This document shows positions 46,183-54,306 of a stretch of DNA of 64,000 nucleotides, one piece after another. How positions within the stretch are numbered: position 1 is the first letter of the stretch; every line of letters starts with the position of its first letter. A program made the translations under genes and the position numbers. The stretch comes from Thiocapsa roseilacustris (GTDB lineage Bacteria > Pseudomonadota > Gammaproteobacteria > Chromatiales > Chromatiaceae): positions 115,069 through 179,068 of the forward strand of contig NZ_JBBWVE010000009.1 in the NCBI RefSeq assembly GCF_041903755.1. The letters run 5' to 3'. The notes under the pieces were generated by a model that worked only from the letters and a program-made list of their open reading frames with translations, was not told the origin of the DNA and did not search any database.

Positions 46183-46272
46183 TACTTGAATCGCGCCATC
46201 ACGAAGGTTGTGGACCGCTACCAGGTTCGAGCCCCAACCAATCGACGCAGTTGACGGCGAGCGCGATTCAAA
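46183..46272. repeat. Inverted-repeat element inside the nif operon
   Basis: Arms TTGAATCGCGC and GCGCGATTCAA bound about 90 bp between two nif-associated genes. Size and arm layout resemble family B (TTAAACCGCGC). The right arm contains the TGA stop (46268-46270) of the DUF269 gene. A large hairpin in the operon mRNA is expected. Confidence 0.65.
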
Positions 46273-46741
46273 GACCCGCCACCTTCGAATGCTCACCGAT
46301 CAGCTCAAGCGCGACCGACAACACCTTGTCGGCCTCGTCCTTCATCTTCGATAAGGTCGGGAAGCCGAACCGGTGCACGTCGCGCAGTGAGCGATCCAGC
46401 ACGACCAGCTTGCCGACCGTGATGACGACGCGCCCGAACCCTTCGTGGGTCAGGTAGACCAAAGGCACGGCCATCAGTCCGCATTCGGATTCGATCATCG
46501 CCGAGATGGCGTTGTAGTAGGCCTTGATTCGGGCCACGACGGTCTCGTCGGGATCCCCGACCAAGGGGATCTGCTGGCGCTTCTCCTTGGTCAGGATGAA
46601 GGGCTCCAGGAGCTCCGCAGTGGAGAGTCCGTCGAATTCGCCGTAGGGGTCGATGGCGCGCATCTGGCGGTCCATCTCGATAACGAACTGGGACTGCATC
46701 AGGCCCTCGTCGGCGGCGATTCCGGCAGGTATCTCGGTCAT
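46268..46741 (-). CDS. NifX-associated nitrogen fixation protein (DUF269)
   Basis: A 157-residue protein of the DUF269 family, always found with nifX: FVIEMDRQMRAIDPYGEFDGLS, GDPDETVVARIKAYYNAISAMIE and GFGRVVITVGKLVVLDRSLRDVHRFGF. Role in FeMo-cofactor maturation is inferred from linkage. ATG at 46741 is preceded by AGAGGA and preferred to the upstream ATG at 46780. Confidence 0.92.
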   Translation of the reverse strand: MTEIPAGIAADEGLMQSQFVIEMDRQMRAIDPYGEFDGLSTAELLEPFILTKEKRQQIPLVGDPDETVVARIKAYYNAISAMIESECGLMAVPLVYLTHEGFGRVVITVGKLVVLDRSLRDVHRFGFPTLSKMKDEADKVLSVALELIGEHSKVAGL

Positions 46742-46801
46742 GGTGATTTCCTCTTCTAAGTGGCTGTCCGTCTTGGACATGTTGTGTATGCTGATCCTGT
46801 T

Positions 46802-47257
46802 TCAGAAAGGCATCGGAACATTGGCCGAGGCCCCGCGGCGGACCAGGACAGGGCGATAGCGCTCGCGGGCGGATGGCCCGCCGGTGATGCGTCCGCTCAG
46901 CCAGAGTCCGCCCCCGAGTCCGGCGAGTCCGAGCAGGGCCACGGTCCCCTCGCCCGCGCCCAGACGCGTCGCCACGCCTGCGCCGGCAATCAGGAATACC
47001 AGCGGGATCAGGTAGGCGACGAACGATGCTCGTACCAGTGTCCCGTCCGGGATGCCGATCACGACCTGCTCGCCGACCCGCAGCCCCTGTGCGTCGTCGA
47101 TCCGCAACCGGCTCCGTGGCGCACCAAACAGTTTTGCAAGCACCGAGGTGCCGCAGCTGCCTGCACTTTCGCAGTGCCCGCAGGCGCTCTGCCGAACGGT
47201 TTCGACCCAGGCAACACCCGGCTTCACATCGACCACGGTGGCGGGTGTCTCGATCAT
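46802..47257 (-). CDS. RseC/MucC-family membrane protein (SoxR-reducing system type)
   Basis: A 151-residue membrane protein with the cysteine cluster CGHCESAGSCGTSVL, a soluble domain and two hydrophobic helices (FVAYLIPLVFLIAGAGVA, VALLGLAGLGGGLWLSG), the RseC layout. E. coli RseC helps reduce SoxR together with Rsx, a relative of Rnf. Here it overlaps nifX by ATGA and precedes DUF269, so it is part of the nif operon; an electron-transfer role linked to Rnf is plausible but inferred. Confidence 0.88.
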   Translation of the reverse strand: MIETPATVVDVKPGVAWVETVRQSACGHCESAGSCGTSVLAKLFGAPRSRLRIDDAQGLRVGEQVVIGIPDGTLVRASFVAYLIPLVFLIAGAGVATRLGAGEGTVALLGLAGLGGGLWLSGRITGGPSARERYRPVLVRRGASANVPMPF

Positions 47258-47745
47258 TCGCTCCAGCCCTCCGCCTCCATCGCATCGAAGCGATGGTTGC
47301 GCTCGGGTGCCCGGCCGGCGAGTGCGCGCGCGAGCCAAGCGCTTGGGCCGTCACGCAGCTCCCCTTGTAGGTCGCGGATCAAACGGCTGACCGAGGTTCC
47401 CGGACTGACCTTCATCGGCTGGATACCCTTGGCGCGAAGCTGACTCACTGCGGAGGCCCCGACCGCCTGGCAATAGACGACGTCGCAGCCTTCAAGCGCC
47501 GCAATCTTGGCGGCGAGCTTGTCCTCGTTGCCGTCCATCTCGAGCCGCGCGAACTGGATCGCCTCAAGCAGGTGATGCTCGCGCGGATCAATCACATAGA
47601 CGACGAACGACTCGGCCGCGCCGAAGTGCTGGTCGATCTGCTTCATGTCCGAGGAGGCGAAGGCCGCCTTGATGCGTGTCTCGGTCTCCATCGATGTCGC
47701 CTCGCCGCTCATGCTTAGGACCTTTAGTCGTCGTTCCATTCCCAT
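47254..47745 (-). CDS. nifX: Nitrogenase cofactor carrier protein NifX
   Basis: A 163-residue protein of the NifX/NafY family, which holds NifB-co and the VK-cluster on the way to NifEN. Landmarks: KAAFASSDMKQIDQHFGAAESFVVYVID, and the C-terminal MKVSPGTSVSRLIRDLQGEL. The Shine-Dalgarno AAGGAG 5 nt upstream comes from the end of an inverted-repeat element. A second ATG lies two codons in (47739). Confidence 0.93.
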   Translation of the reverse strand: MGMERRLKVLSMSGEATSMETETRIKAAFASSDMKQIDQHFGAAESFVVYVIDPREHHLLEAIQFARLEMDGNEDKLAAKIAALEGCDVVYCQAVGASAVSQLRAKGIQPMKVSPGTSVSRLIRDLQGELRDGPSAWLARALAGRAPERNHRFDAMEAEGWSE

Positions 47746-47751
47746 CGGGGC

Positions 47752-47846
47752 TCCTTAAAGCGCTTCTTTGGTCGCGGCGCGTGTGTGTTTCATAGGCTCT
47801 CATCCGGTCAGCAACGTCGCGGTTCATGAAAGCCGCGCTTTAAGGA
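47752..47846. repeat. Inverted-repeat element between nifN and nifX
   Basis: Perfect 12-bp arms TCCTTAAAGCGC and GCGCTTTAAGGA, 95 bp overall. Arm and size resemble the family B elements. It supplies the nifX Shine-Dalgarno sequence and would form a long hairpin in the nif mRNA. Confidence 0.7.
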
Positions 47847-47899
47847 CAAGTAAAACAACTGCTTGTGTAAGCTCTGTTCGAGGCTCGACATGACGCCGA

Positions 47900-49291
47900 T
47901 CAGTGCGTGCGTGATTCGGCGCAAACCTTGTCCGGGCGCTGCTTGAGCTTAGAGCGATAGGGATGGATTTCGCCGCGCTCCTCGCCGAGCAGTAGATTGG
48001 CCAGATCGAAGATGGCGTCGCGGGTGCCGCGATAGCCGATCCAGGTCCGCTGAAAACCGCCGACGCGGTCGTACTGCGGGAAGCCAGCGCGCAGCAGGGG
48101 GATGCCTAAGCGCTCGGCGGTGTGGACCGCATGCGAGTTGCCGATCAGGATCTCGGCGTCGCGTTCGCGGGCGGTGATCTCGAGATCCTCCAGATCGCCG
48201 ATCTTGACCTCGCGTGCGGCGACATCCTGCAGCGCCTGCGCGTTGGCCGGGGCCACGGCGGCGACCACCTCGGCCCCGACGCTCGCGAGCATCCGACTGA
48301 AGCCGACCAACAGGTCCGCCTCTGCGGCGATCGCGAAGCGCGACATCCCCAACATGAAGTGGCAGTCGAGCAGGGCGTCCTGGAGCTGCGCGCGCTGCCG
48401 CTCGATCTTGGCCGGGACCGGGCGCTCGGCGATCCGCGAGAGCGTCATCACAAGTCCGTCGACGGCATCGATGTCCATCAGATGTCCGAAGCGATAATCC
48501 GGAACACCGGTGCGCTCCACCAGGGCATCGGCCGCCGCGTCCATCGAGGCGCCGATCACCAGGGTCGCCACGGCATCGCCGACGCTCGCCAGATCGCTCA
48601 CGCGGGTGCCGCCGATGGTCAGAGGGCTGTAATCCGTCTCGGGCAGATGGCCGTCGAGCGAGTCCGAGAGATCCGGCAGCACCATCGGGGACAGCCCGAA
48701 CGCCTCGATCAGATCCTTGAGATGCTCGATATCGCCGGGCGTCAGATGCGATCCGGGCAGGACATTGACCTGACGTTCGCGACGTCCCGGCCAGGTGCCG
48801 GCCTCGGCGCGGGTCGGAACGAGCGTCTCGATGATCGCCTTGGTCGCCTGGGCGTAGCCGGACTCCATACAGCCGGTGAAGTCCGGTGTGGAGACCGGCA
48901 CGACCGCGATGCCCGCGAACTGCGGCCAGGTCTCGCGAAAGACCCGCACCGCCATCTCGATGTCCGCGCCCTGGGTCTCGACCAGGCCGGTGGTCGGCAG
49001 CCCGATCAGGTCCGGCGCACTCTTCTCGCAAATGGTCTTGAGCCCTTCGACGACCTGAGCCTCGCTGCCCATGATGGCGCTGACCTGATCGATCGCCGTG
49101 GTCTGCAAGGGGATCGGCTCGCGAAAATGCCGCACGAAGAAGATCTTGCCGAAGGCAGTGCAACCTTGGGATCCGTGCAGCATCGGGATGGTCCGATTGA
49201 ACCCGAGGAAGGCGAGTGCCGCGCCGACCGTGTTGCTGGCCTTCAGCGGGCTGACCGACAGGGCCTTGTTGCGTTTGATGATCTCAGGCAT
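47900..49291 (-). CDS. nifN: Nitrogenase FeMo-cofactor scaffold subunit NifN
   Basis: A 463-residue homologue of NifK and partner of NifE in the NifEN scaffold where NifB-co is converted to FeMo-co. Landmarks: NTVGAALAFLGFNRTIPMLHGSQGC near the N-terminus (cluster cysteine) and STPDFTGCMESGYAQA. It overlaps nifE by 8 bases. Full length. Confidence 0.96.
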   Translation of the reverse strand: MPEIIKRNKALSVSPLKASNTVGAALAFLGFNRTIPMLHGSQGCTAFGKIFFVRHFREPIPLQTTAIDQVSAIMGSEAQVVEGLKTICEKSAPDLIGLPTTGLVETQGADIEMAVRVFRETWPQFAGIAVVPVSTPDFTGCMESGYAQATKAIIETLVPTRAEAGTWPGRRERQVNVLPGSHLTPGDIEHLKDLIEAFGLSPMVLPDLSDSLDGHLPETDYSPLTIGGTRVSDLASVGDAVATLVIGASMDAAADALVERTGVPDYRFGHLMDIDAVDGLVMTLSRIAERPVPAKIERQRAQLQDALLDCHFMLGMSRFAIAAEADLLVGFSRMLASVGAEVVAAVAPANAQALQDVAAREVKIGDLEDLEITARERDAEILIGNSHAVHTAERLGIPLLRAGFPQYDRVGGFQRTWIGYRGTRDAIFDLANLLLGEERGEIHPYRSKLKQRPDKVCAESRTH

Positions 49292-50747
49292 GGGAGGGCA
49301 CCTCGACAGGGGCGCTTTCGTGTGCGGCGAGCGCTAGGGACTTCACTGTCGTCCGAGGGGCTTGCCCGTCGAGCGCTGCCCAGGGCGCCGGACGCCGCAC
49401 CGCCTCCCAGATCGGGCTCTCGACCGTCAGACAGAGCTGGCGTGCCAGCTCCACCATGCCGACATAGCCGGCATAGCCGAATTCGCGCTCTTGATTGATG
49501 TCGAGGAAGGGGATGCGGGCCTTGAGCGCCGTGTAGAGGTTGCGACCGCCGGCGATCAGGATGTCGACGTCGTTCTCTCGGACCCGATCGATCAGACCGC
49601 GCGGATTGCCGTCCTCGATCATGACCGCGTCCTCGCCCATCAGCTCACGGATGCGCGCCTTGTCCTCCTCCGTGGACTTGCGGGTGCCGGTCGCGACCAC
49701 CGTCATCCCGAGATCCTGCAAGGCCGAGATGATCGACCAGGATTTGACCCCGCCGGTATAGAGCAGAACCTTCTTGCCCTGCAGACGCGCCCGATAGGGT
49801 TCGAGTGCCGCGTGGATCTTGGCCTCCTCGCGGGCGATGAGTGCTTCGGTGCGGCGGGTCAGATCCGGGTCGTCGATGATCCGCGCAAAATCGCGCAGGG
49901 CCTGCGAGACGTCCGCGACGCCGTAGAAGCTGCCCTCGAACCAGGGGATCCCGTAAGTCTCCTTGAGCTTGCGCGCGACGTTGATCATGGCCTTGGAGCA
50001 GACCATCATGTTGACCTCCGCGCGGTGCATGGTCTGCACCTCGTGGAAGCGCGCATCCCCGGAGAGGCTGCAGAGCACGCGCAGACCCAGCTCGTCGAGC
50101 AGCGGCAGGACGTTCCAGAGCTCGCCGGCGATATTGTACTCGGCGACCAGATTCACATCGTGGACCTTGAAGCCCTCGCGCTCGATCCCCGGCGGGACCG
50201 GATCGGGCTCACGGCCGCCGCAGACCTGCGCGACCATGGTCTCGCCGGCGATCCGATTGCCGAGGTTCTTGGTCCCGTAGAAGCCGGCGGCATCGACCGA
50301 GATCACGGGCGTGCCCCACCGCTTCTGCGCCTCCCGACAGACCGCGCCGACATCGTCGCCGGTCAGGGCCGGCACGCAGGTGTTGTAGACGAAGACCGCC
50401 GCGGGCTTGTAGCTGTCGATCGCCTGCTTGATCCCGAGGAAGAGCCGCTTCTCGCTGCGGCCCATGATGACGTCCTGCTCGGTCAGATCGGTCGTCATCC
50501 CGATCTTGTAGAGGCTCGGACCGCTCGAGCGCGCCCCGCGGTTGTCCCAGGAGTTGCCGGCGCAGGCGATGGAGCCATGCACGATGTGCGCGACATCCGC
50601 GATCGGCAGGAGCGCGATCTGTGCCCCGTCGAAGGAGCAGCCACCGGCCGTCGCGCCGGGCTTGAGCTTGGCGCAGCCCGACTTGTCCTTCGCGTTGTGC
50701 GCACACGCCGGCTCGTCGAGCAGCGCGGCGATCTCTTTTTGTTTCAT
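49284..50747 (-). CDS. nifE: Nitrogenase FeMo-cofactor scaffold subunit NifE
   Basis: A 487-residue homologue of NifD. Cluster-ligand regions are present: GCSFDGAQIALLPIADVAHIVHG, CAGNSWDNRGARSSG, YNTCVPALTGDD. It acts with NifN. First gene of the operon; a sigma-54 promoter and NifA site lie upstream. nifHDK are not adjacent, so the structural genes are elsewhere. Confidence 0.97.
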   Translation of the reverse strand: MKQKEIAALLDEPACAHNAKDKSGCAKLKPGATAGGCSFDGAQIALLPIADVAHIVHGSIACAGNSWDNRGARSSGPSLYKIGMTTDLTEQDVIMGRSEKRLFLGIKQAIDSYKPAAVFVYNTCVPALTGDDVGAVCREAQKRWGTPVISVDAAGFYGTKNLGNRIAGETMVAQVCGGREPDPVPPGIEREGFKVHDVNLVAEYNIAGELWNVLPLLDELGLRVLCSLSGDARFHEVQTMHRAEVNMMVCSKAMINVARKLKETYGIPWFEGSFYGVADVSQALRDFARIIDDPDLTRRTEALIAREEAKIHAALEPYRARLQGKKVLLYTGGVKSWSIISALQDLGMTVVATGTRKSTEEDKARIRELMGEDAVMIEDGNPRGLIDRVRENDVDILIAGGRNLYTALKARIPFLDINQEREFGYAGYVGMVELARQLCLTVESPIWEAVRRPAPWAALDGQAPRTTVKSLALAAHESAPVEVPSHA

Positions 50748-50782
50748 GAAGGCTCCAAAGGCGTTCGCTTTGGAGCTTTGTA

Positions 50783-50798
50783 AGCAGACGTTATGCCA
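50783..50798 (-). promoter_or_regulatory. Sigma-54 (-24/-12) promoter of nifE
   Basis: On the minus strand TGGCAT-AACGT-CTGCT gives the invariant GG and GC dinucleotides with exactly 10 bases between them, the RpoN requirement. Predicted transcription start about 50772, 25 nt before the nifE ATG. Confidence 0.8.
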
Positions 50799-50838
50799 AT
50801 CGCTATACTTTTGTTTTAATGAGAGAAGACCATGCGTC

Positions 50839-50854
50839 TGTCAGATTCACGACA
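50839..50854. promoter_or_regulatory. NifA upstream activator site
   Basis: A perfect TGT-N10-ACA motif, centred about 75 bp upstream of the predicted nifE start, the right range for NifA bound at an enhancer. Confidence 0.75.
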
Positions 50855-50911
50855 AGGCGGATGTCTGAAATCCCCGCATTCGTCTATGGTGATTTCACGG
50901 GCAAGAAGCAG

Positions 50912-50976
50912 CCACCGCAGATCTGAAATACCGCGTCAAAGCCGCACGCGAGTTTCTCGAAAACGCCGGGATCTGA
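50912..50976 (+). pseudogene. hicA toxin remnant
   Basis: The frame just before hicB reads ADLKYRVKAAREFLENAGI then stop, the characteristic C-terminus of HicA mRNA interferases. Upstream sequence no longer encodes the catalytic His domain; the nif control sites occupy that space. Confidence 0.65.
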
Positions 50977-50978
50977 CC

Positions 50979-51311
50979 ATGAACGCCATGACCTACCGCG
51001 GCTATGCCGCCCGCATCGAGTACGATCCGGAGGACCGCATCTTTGTCGGACGACTGGGCGGCATCAAAGATATCGCCGTGTTTCACGGCACCAGGGTCGA
51101 TGAGTTGGAAACCGCCTTCCATGAGACGGTCGACCACTACCTCGAAGTGAGCGAACGCACCGGCCGGCCGGCACAGAAACCCTACTCAGGCCGCCTCTTG
51201 CTGCGCGTCGAGCCGGAGACGCACGCAGCAATGGCAGTCGCGGCCGAGCTGGCCGGCGCCAGCCTCAACCAGTGGGCCGCTAGGGTACTGAAGGACGCCG
51301 CTCGCACCTGA
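50979..51311 (+). CDS. hicB: HicB-family antitoxin, orphan
   Basis: A 110-residue antitoxin: MTYRGYAARIEYDPEDRIFVGRLGGI (partial RNase H-like fold), then AFHETVDHYLEVSERTGRPAQKPYSGRLLLRV and a C-terminal ribbon-helix-helix (HAAMAVAAELAGASLNQWAARVL). The domain is complete. Its HicA partner survives only as a C-terminal scrap two bases upstream. Confidence 0.9.
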   Translation: MNAMTYRGYAARIEYDPEDRIFVGRLGGIKDIAVFHGTRVDELETAFHETVDHYLEVSERTGRPAQKPYSGRLLLRVEPETHAAMAVAAELAGASLNQWAARVLKDAART

Positions 51312-51347
51312 TTACATCAAGACCCCATTCAGCTTGGGACGGGTTGC

Positions 51348-54044
51348 TCAGAAGCCCTCCTCCGGCGCATCGGTTGCAATGGTCTCGGTCACGACCTGCC
51401 ACTGCTCATCGAGACGCAGCCGGACCGAACCGACACCGGACTCGCTGCCTCCGATCAACCGCGTCCGCCCGTGCTCGATCAGCTCACGGATATCCTTCTC
51501 CTCCAGATCCCGGCCCTCGTAGGTCTTCCAGACCACGAAGTCGCAGCCCTCGCGAAAACGGTTGCAGCCGAAGCCACGTCGGCCTTCGATGATCTTGCCT
51601 TGGCCGCATTTGGGGCAGACGGGGGGTTGATCGCGAATCGAGGGGGTCGATACGCGGCTGTCCTTCGCACGTTCCGTGGTCGCCGGGGCCGTCGGCCGGC
51701 CTCGGCTAGATCGAGTGGTCTTGCGAGTCCCCTGCCCACCCTCGACGGCCGCCTCCGCCGATCCGGGGTCGGTCGCCTCGGCCTCGAAATCGAAGACCAC
51801 TTTCCCCGCTGCATCCAGCCGCAGACCGGCGCCGAAGGGTTTGCCCGCCTTCGAGGTGAAGCCTTCGAGACGCGGGAGCCGACCCTGCGCGATAAGTCGG
51901 CGCACCTGATCCTCGGTCAGAACCAAACCGGCGACCGTCTTCCAGACGGTGAAGCCGCAGCCCTCGCGAAACCGGCTGCAGCCGTAGGCGCGGGCGTTCT
52001 CGGTCACCTCGCCCTCGTGACAGATCGGACAGGCGCCGAGACCCGCCGCCTGAGATGCGGTCGATCCTTCCGAGGCGCCGCCCCGGCTCGACCGCCCGGC
52101 CTTCCGCGTACCCCCTGCCCGCCCGGTCTTCGCTCCCTTTCCCGCCGGGCGTTCGGCACGCTCGGCCGCCACCTGCTCGGCCGACATCGCCGGGCCTTGG
52201 GCGATCTGCGGCACCAGCTCGCGCAGAAAGCCGATGATGTCGCGATCGAAGTCCTCGACCGGCAGTTCGCCGTGCTCGACGTCTTTGAGCCGCTGCTCCC
52301 ACTCGGCCGTCAGCTCCGGGCTGCGCAGTGCCGGTGCGACCAGGCCGATCAGGGCGATGCCTTTGGCCGTGGCATGCAACTGCTTGCGTTGGCGCTCGAC
52401 ATAGCGGGTGCGGATCAGCTTCTCGATGATCTCGGCGCGCGTCGCCGGCGTGCCGAGACCGGATTGTTTCATCGCCGCGGCCAGGGCATCGTCCTCGATC
52501 TCGCGACCGGCGTTCTTCATGGCGGCCAAGAGGGTCGCATCGTCGTAGTGACGCGGCGGCTGGGTCTCCTTCTCCTGCACCTCCAGGCTGTCGACGGCCA
52601 GCTCCTGTCCTTCTACCAGCGGCGGCAGGACACCCGATTCGCCGGTCTCCTCCGCGGCATCGCCCTCGAACGGCGCCGCACCCGGAGCCGACTCGCCCCG
52701 GCGCGGCGCACGCCCCGCGGCTTCCGCCCGTTTCCAGCCGGGCTCCAGCACCAAGGCGCCGCGCGCGAGGAAGGTCGCATCGCCGATCGCGATCTCCACC
52801 CGCGTCTCCTCGATCCGCTGATCAGGCAGAAAGACAGCGACGAAGCGCGTGACCACCAGGTCGTAGATCTTGCTCAGCGCGGGCGGCAGATCGGGAGAAG
52901 GCGTCTTGCCGGTCGGCAGGATGGCGTGATGGTCGGTCAGCTTAGTGCGGTCGACGTGCGCCTTGCCCAGCCGGTGACCGGACTGCAGCCGCTCCAACGC
53001 CTCGGCGGCGAGCGGATGTTGCAGAGCCTTCAGGATGCCCGGCAGCTCGGGCAGCATGTCCTCGGAGATGTGACGGCTCTCGGTGCGCGGATAGCTGATG
53101 AGCTTGTGGGTCTCGTAGAGCGACTGGGCATGTTCGAGCACCTGCGCGGCGGTGAAACCGAACCGCCGGTTGGCATCGCGCTGCAGATTGGTCAGGTCGT
53201 AGAGCGGCGGCGGGCGAACGGTGCGGATCTTCTTCTCGACCTTCGCGACCCGGCCGGTGCGGTGGGGACTCAGCTCGCGATGGAGCCGCTCGGCCTCTTC
53301 TTTCTTCTCGATGCGGGTCTCGCCGTCGCGGATGTAGCGGGCGTCGAAATGCGCCGCATCGGCGGTCGTCAGATGTGCGACTAGCTCGTAGAAGAATGCC
53401 TTGGTGAAGTTAGCGATCGCCTGATCGCGTGCGACGATCATCGCGAGGGTCGGCGTCTGCACCCGCCCGATCGTGCAGAGGACCCGGTTGTGCACTGTGT
53501 AGGCCCGAGTGAGATTCATGCCGATCAGCCAATCCGCCTGGGCGCGGGCACGCGCCGCATCGGCGAGATGATCGTAGGCTTGGCCGGGACGCAGCGCGCG
53601 AAAGCCCTCGCGGATCGCCTCGTCGGTCAGGCTGGAGATCCAGAGTCGGTCGAACGGCTTTCTGCAACGTGCGTGCTGATAGATGAGGCGGAAGATGTGC
53701 TCACCTTCGCGGCCGGCGTCCGTCGCGCACACCAAACGCTCGGTGTCGGGTGCGGTGATGAGCGCCTTGACGAGCTTGAACTGGGCGGCGGTCTGCTTCG
53801 AGGTCTTGAGCTTCCAGGCTTCGGGGATCATCGGAAGTTGATCCGCCGACCAACGGCCGGCCCAGTCGACGCCCTGCACCTCGCCGTACTCGTCCGGCTC
53901 GGCGAAATGGATCAGGTGCCCGATCGCCCAGGTCACCCGATAGCCGTTGCCTTCAAGAAACCCCTCGCCCTTGCGGCGCGCACCCAACACCCGCGCGATA
54001 TCGCGGGCGACGCTCGGTTTTTCCGCAACCACCACGATCGTCAT
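51348..54044 (-). CDS. topB: DNA topoisomerase III with duplicated C-terminal zinc modules
   Basis: An 898-residue type IA topoisomerase that decatenates single-stranded crossings. Toprim motifs AEKPSVARDIARVLG and ATDAGREGEHI are at residues 7-21 and 107-116; the active-site Tyr is Y318 in LISYPRTESRHIS. Beyond the usual 650-residue core lie two homologous modules (CPICHEGEVTENARAYGC... and CPKCGQGKIIEGRRGFGC..., each followed by FREGC and a helical segment). Start at ATG 54044 with GGGAG upstream. Confidence 0.93.
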   Translation of the reverse strand: MTIVVVAEKPSVARDIARVLGARRKGEGFLEGNGYRVTWAIGHLIHFAEPDEYGEVQGVDWAGRWSADQLPMIPEAWKLKTSKQTAAQFKLVKALITAPDTERLVCATDAGREGEHIFRLIYQHARCRKPFDRLWISSLTDEAIREGFRALRPGQAYDHLADAARARAQADWLIGMNLTRAYTVHNRVLCTIGRVQTPTLAMIVARDQAIANFTKAFFYELVAHLTTADAAHFDARYIRDGETRIEKKEEAERLHRELSPHRTGRVAKVEKKIRTVRPPPLYDLTNLQRDANRRFGFTAAQVLEHAQSLYETHKLISYPRTESRHISEDMLPELPGILKALQHPLAAEALERLQSGHRLGKAHVDRTKLTDHHAILPTGKTPSPDLPPALSKIYDLVVTRFVAVFLPDQRIEETRVEIAIGDATFLARGALVLEPGWKRAEAAGRAPRRGESAPGAAPFEGDAAEETGESGVLPPLVEGQELAVDSLEVQEKETQPPRHYDDATLLAAMKNAGREIEDDALAAAMKQSGLGTPATRAEIIEKLIRTRYVERQRKQLHATAKGIALIGLVAPALRSPELTAEWEQRLKDVEHGELPVEDFDRDIIGFLRELVPQIAQGPAMSAEQVAAERAERPAGKGAKTGRAGGTRKAGRSSRGGASEGSTASQAAGLGACPICHEGEVTENARAYGCSRFREGCGFTVWKTVAGLVLTEDQVRRLIAQGRLPRLEGFTSKAGKPFGAGLRLDAAGKVVFDFEAEATDPGSAEAAVEGGQGTRKTTRSSRGRPTAPATTERAKDSRVSTPSIRDQPPVCPKCGQGKIIEGRRGFGCNRFREGCDFVVWKTYEGRDLEEKDIRELIEHGRTRLIGGSESGVGSVRLRLDEQWQVVTETIATDAPEEGF

Positions 54045-54080
54045 CCCGATCTCCCTTCCACCCGCCGAGCCACCGCGTAG

Positions 54081-54106
54081 GTCGGGTGAGCGCAGCCTAA
54101 TCCGAC
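54081..54106. repeat. REP-like palindrome, copy 1
   Basis: GTCGGGTGAG and CCTAATCCGAC arms with a short loop; the same palindrome recurs 150 bp downstream. A widespread dispersed type. Confidence 0.6.
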
Positions 54107-54231
54107 AGCCGGGCTCGCCGCAAACCGCCAAACCTCGGATTAAGGCACGCATCAGCCTCCGCGGCCAACCTCCAGCATTGCACCGGCGCGCCTAACCTGA
54201 CTACGACCACGTCCACTCAGCCCAACCCTAG

Positions 54232-54258
54232 GTCGGGTTAGCGATAGCCTAATCCGAC
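54232..54258. repeat. REP-like palindrome, copy 2
   Basis: GTCGGGTTAG and CCTAATCCGAC around CGATAG. Lies between topB and the EamA gene. Confidence 0.6.
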
Positions 54259-54306
54259 ATCCCGCCACACGGCGAGGCGTCGAACGTCGGCTTAGGGTCC
54301 GATGGC

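Noticed and set aside
46183..46272. Possible tRNA because of GGTTCGAGCCCC
   Set aside because: No acceptor stem, anticodon arm or D-arm can be folded around it; the sequence is better explained as the interior of an inverted-repeat element.
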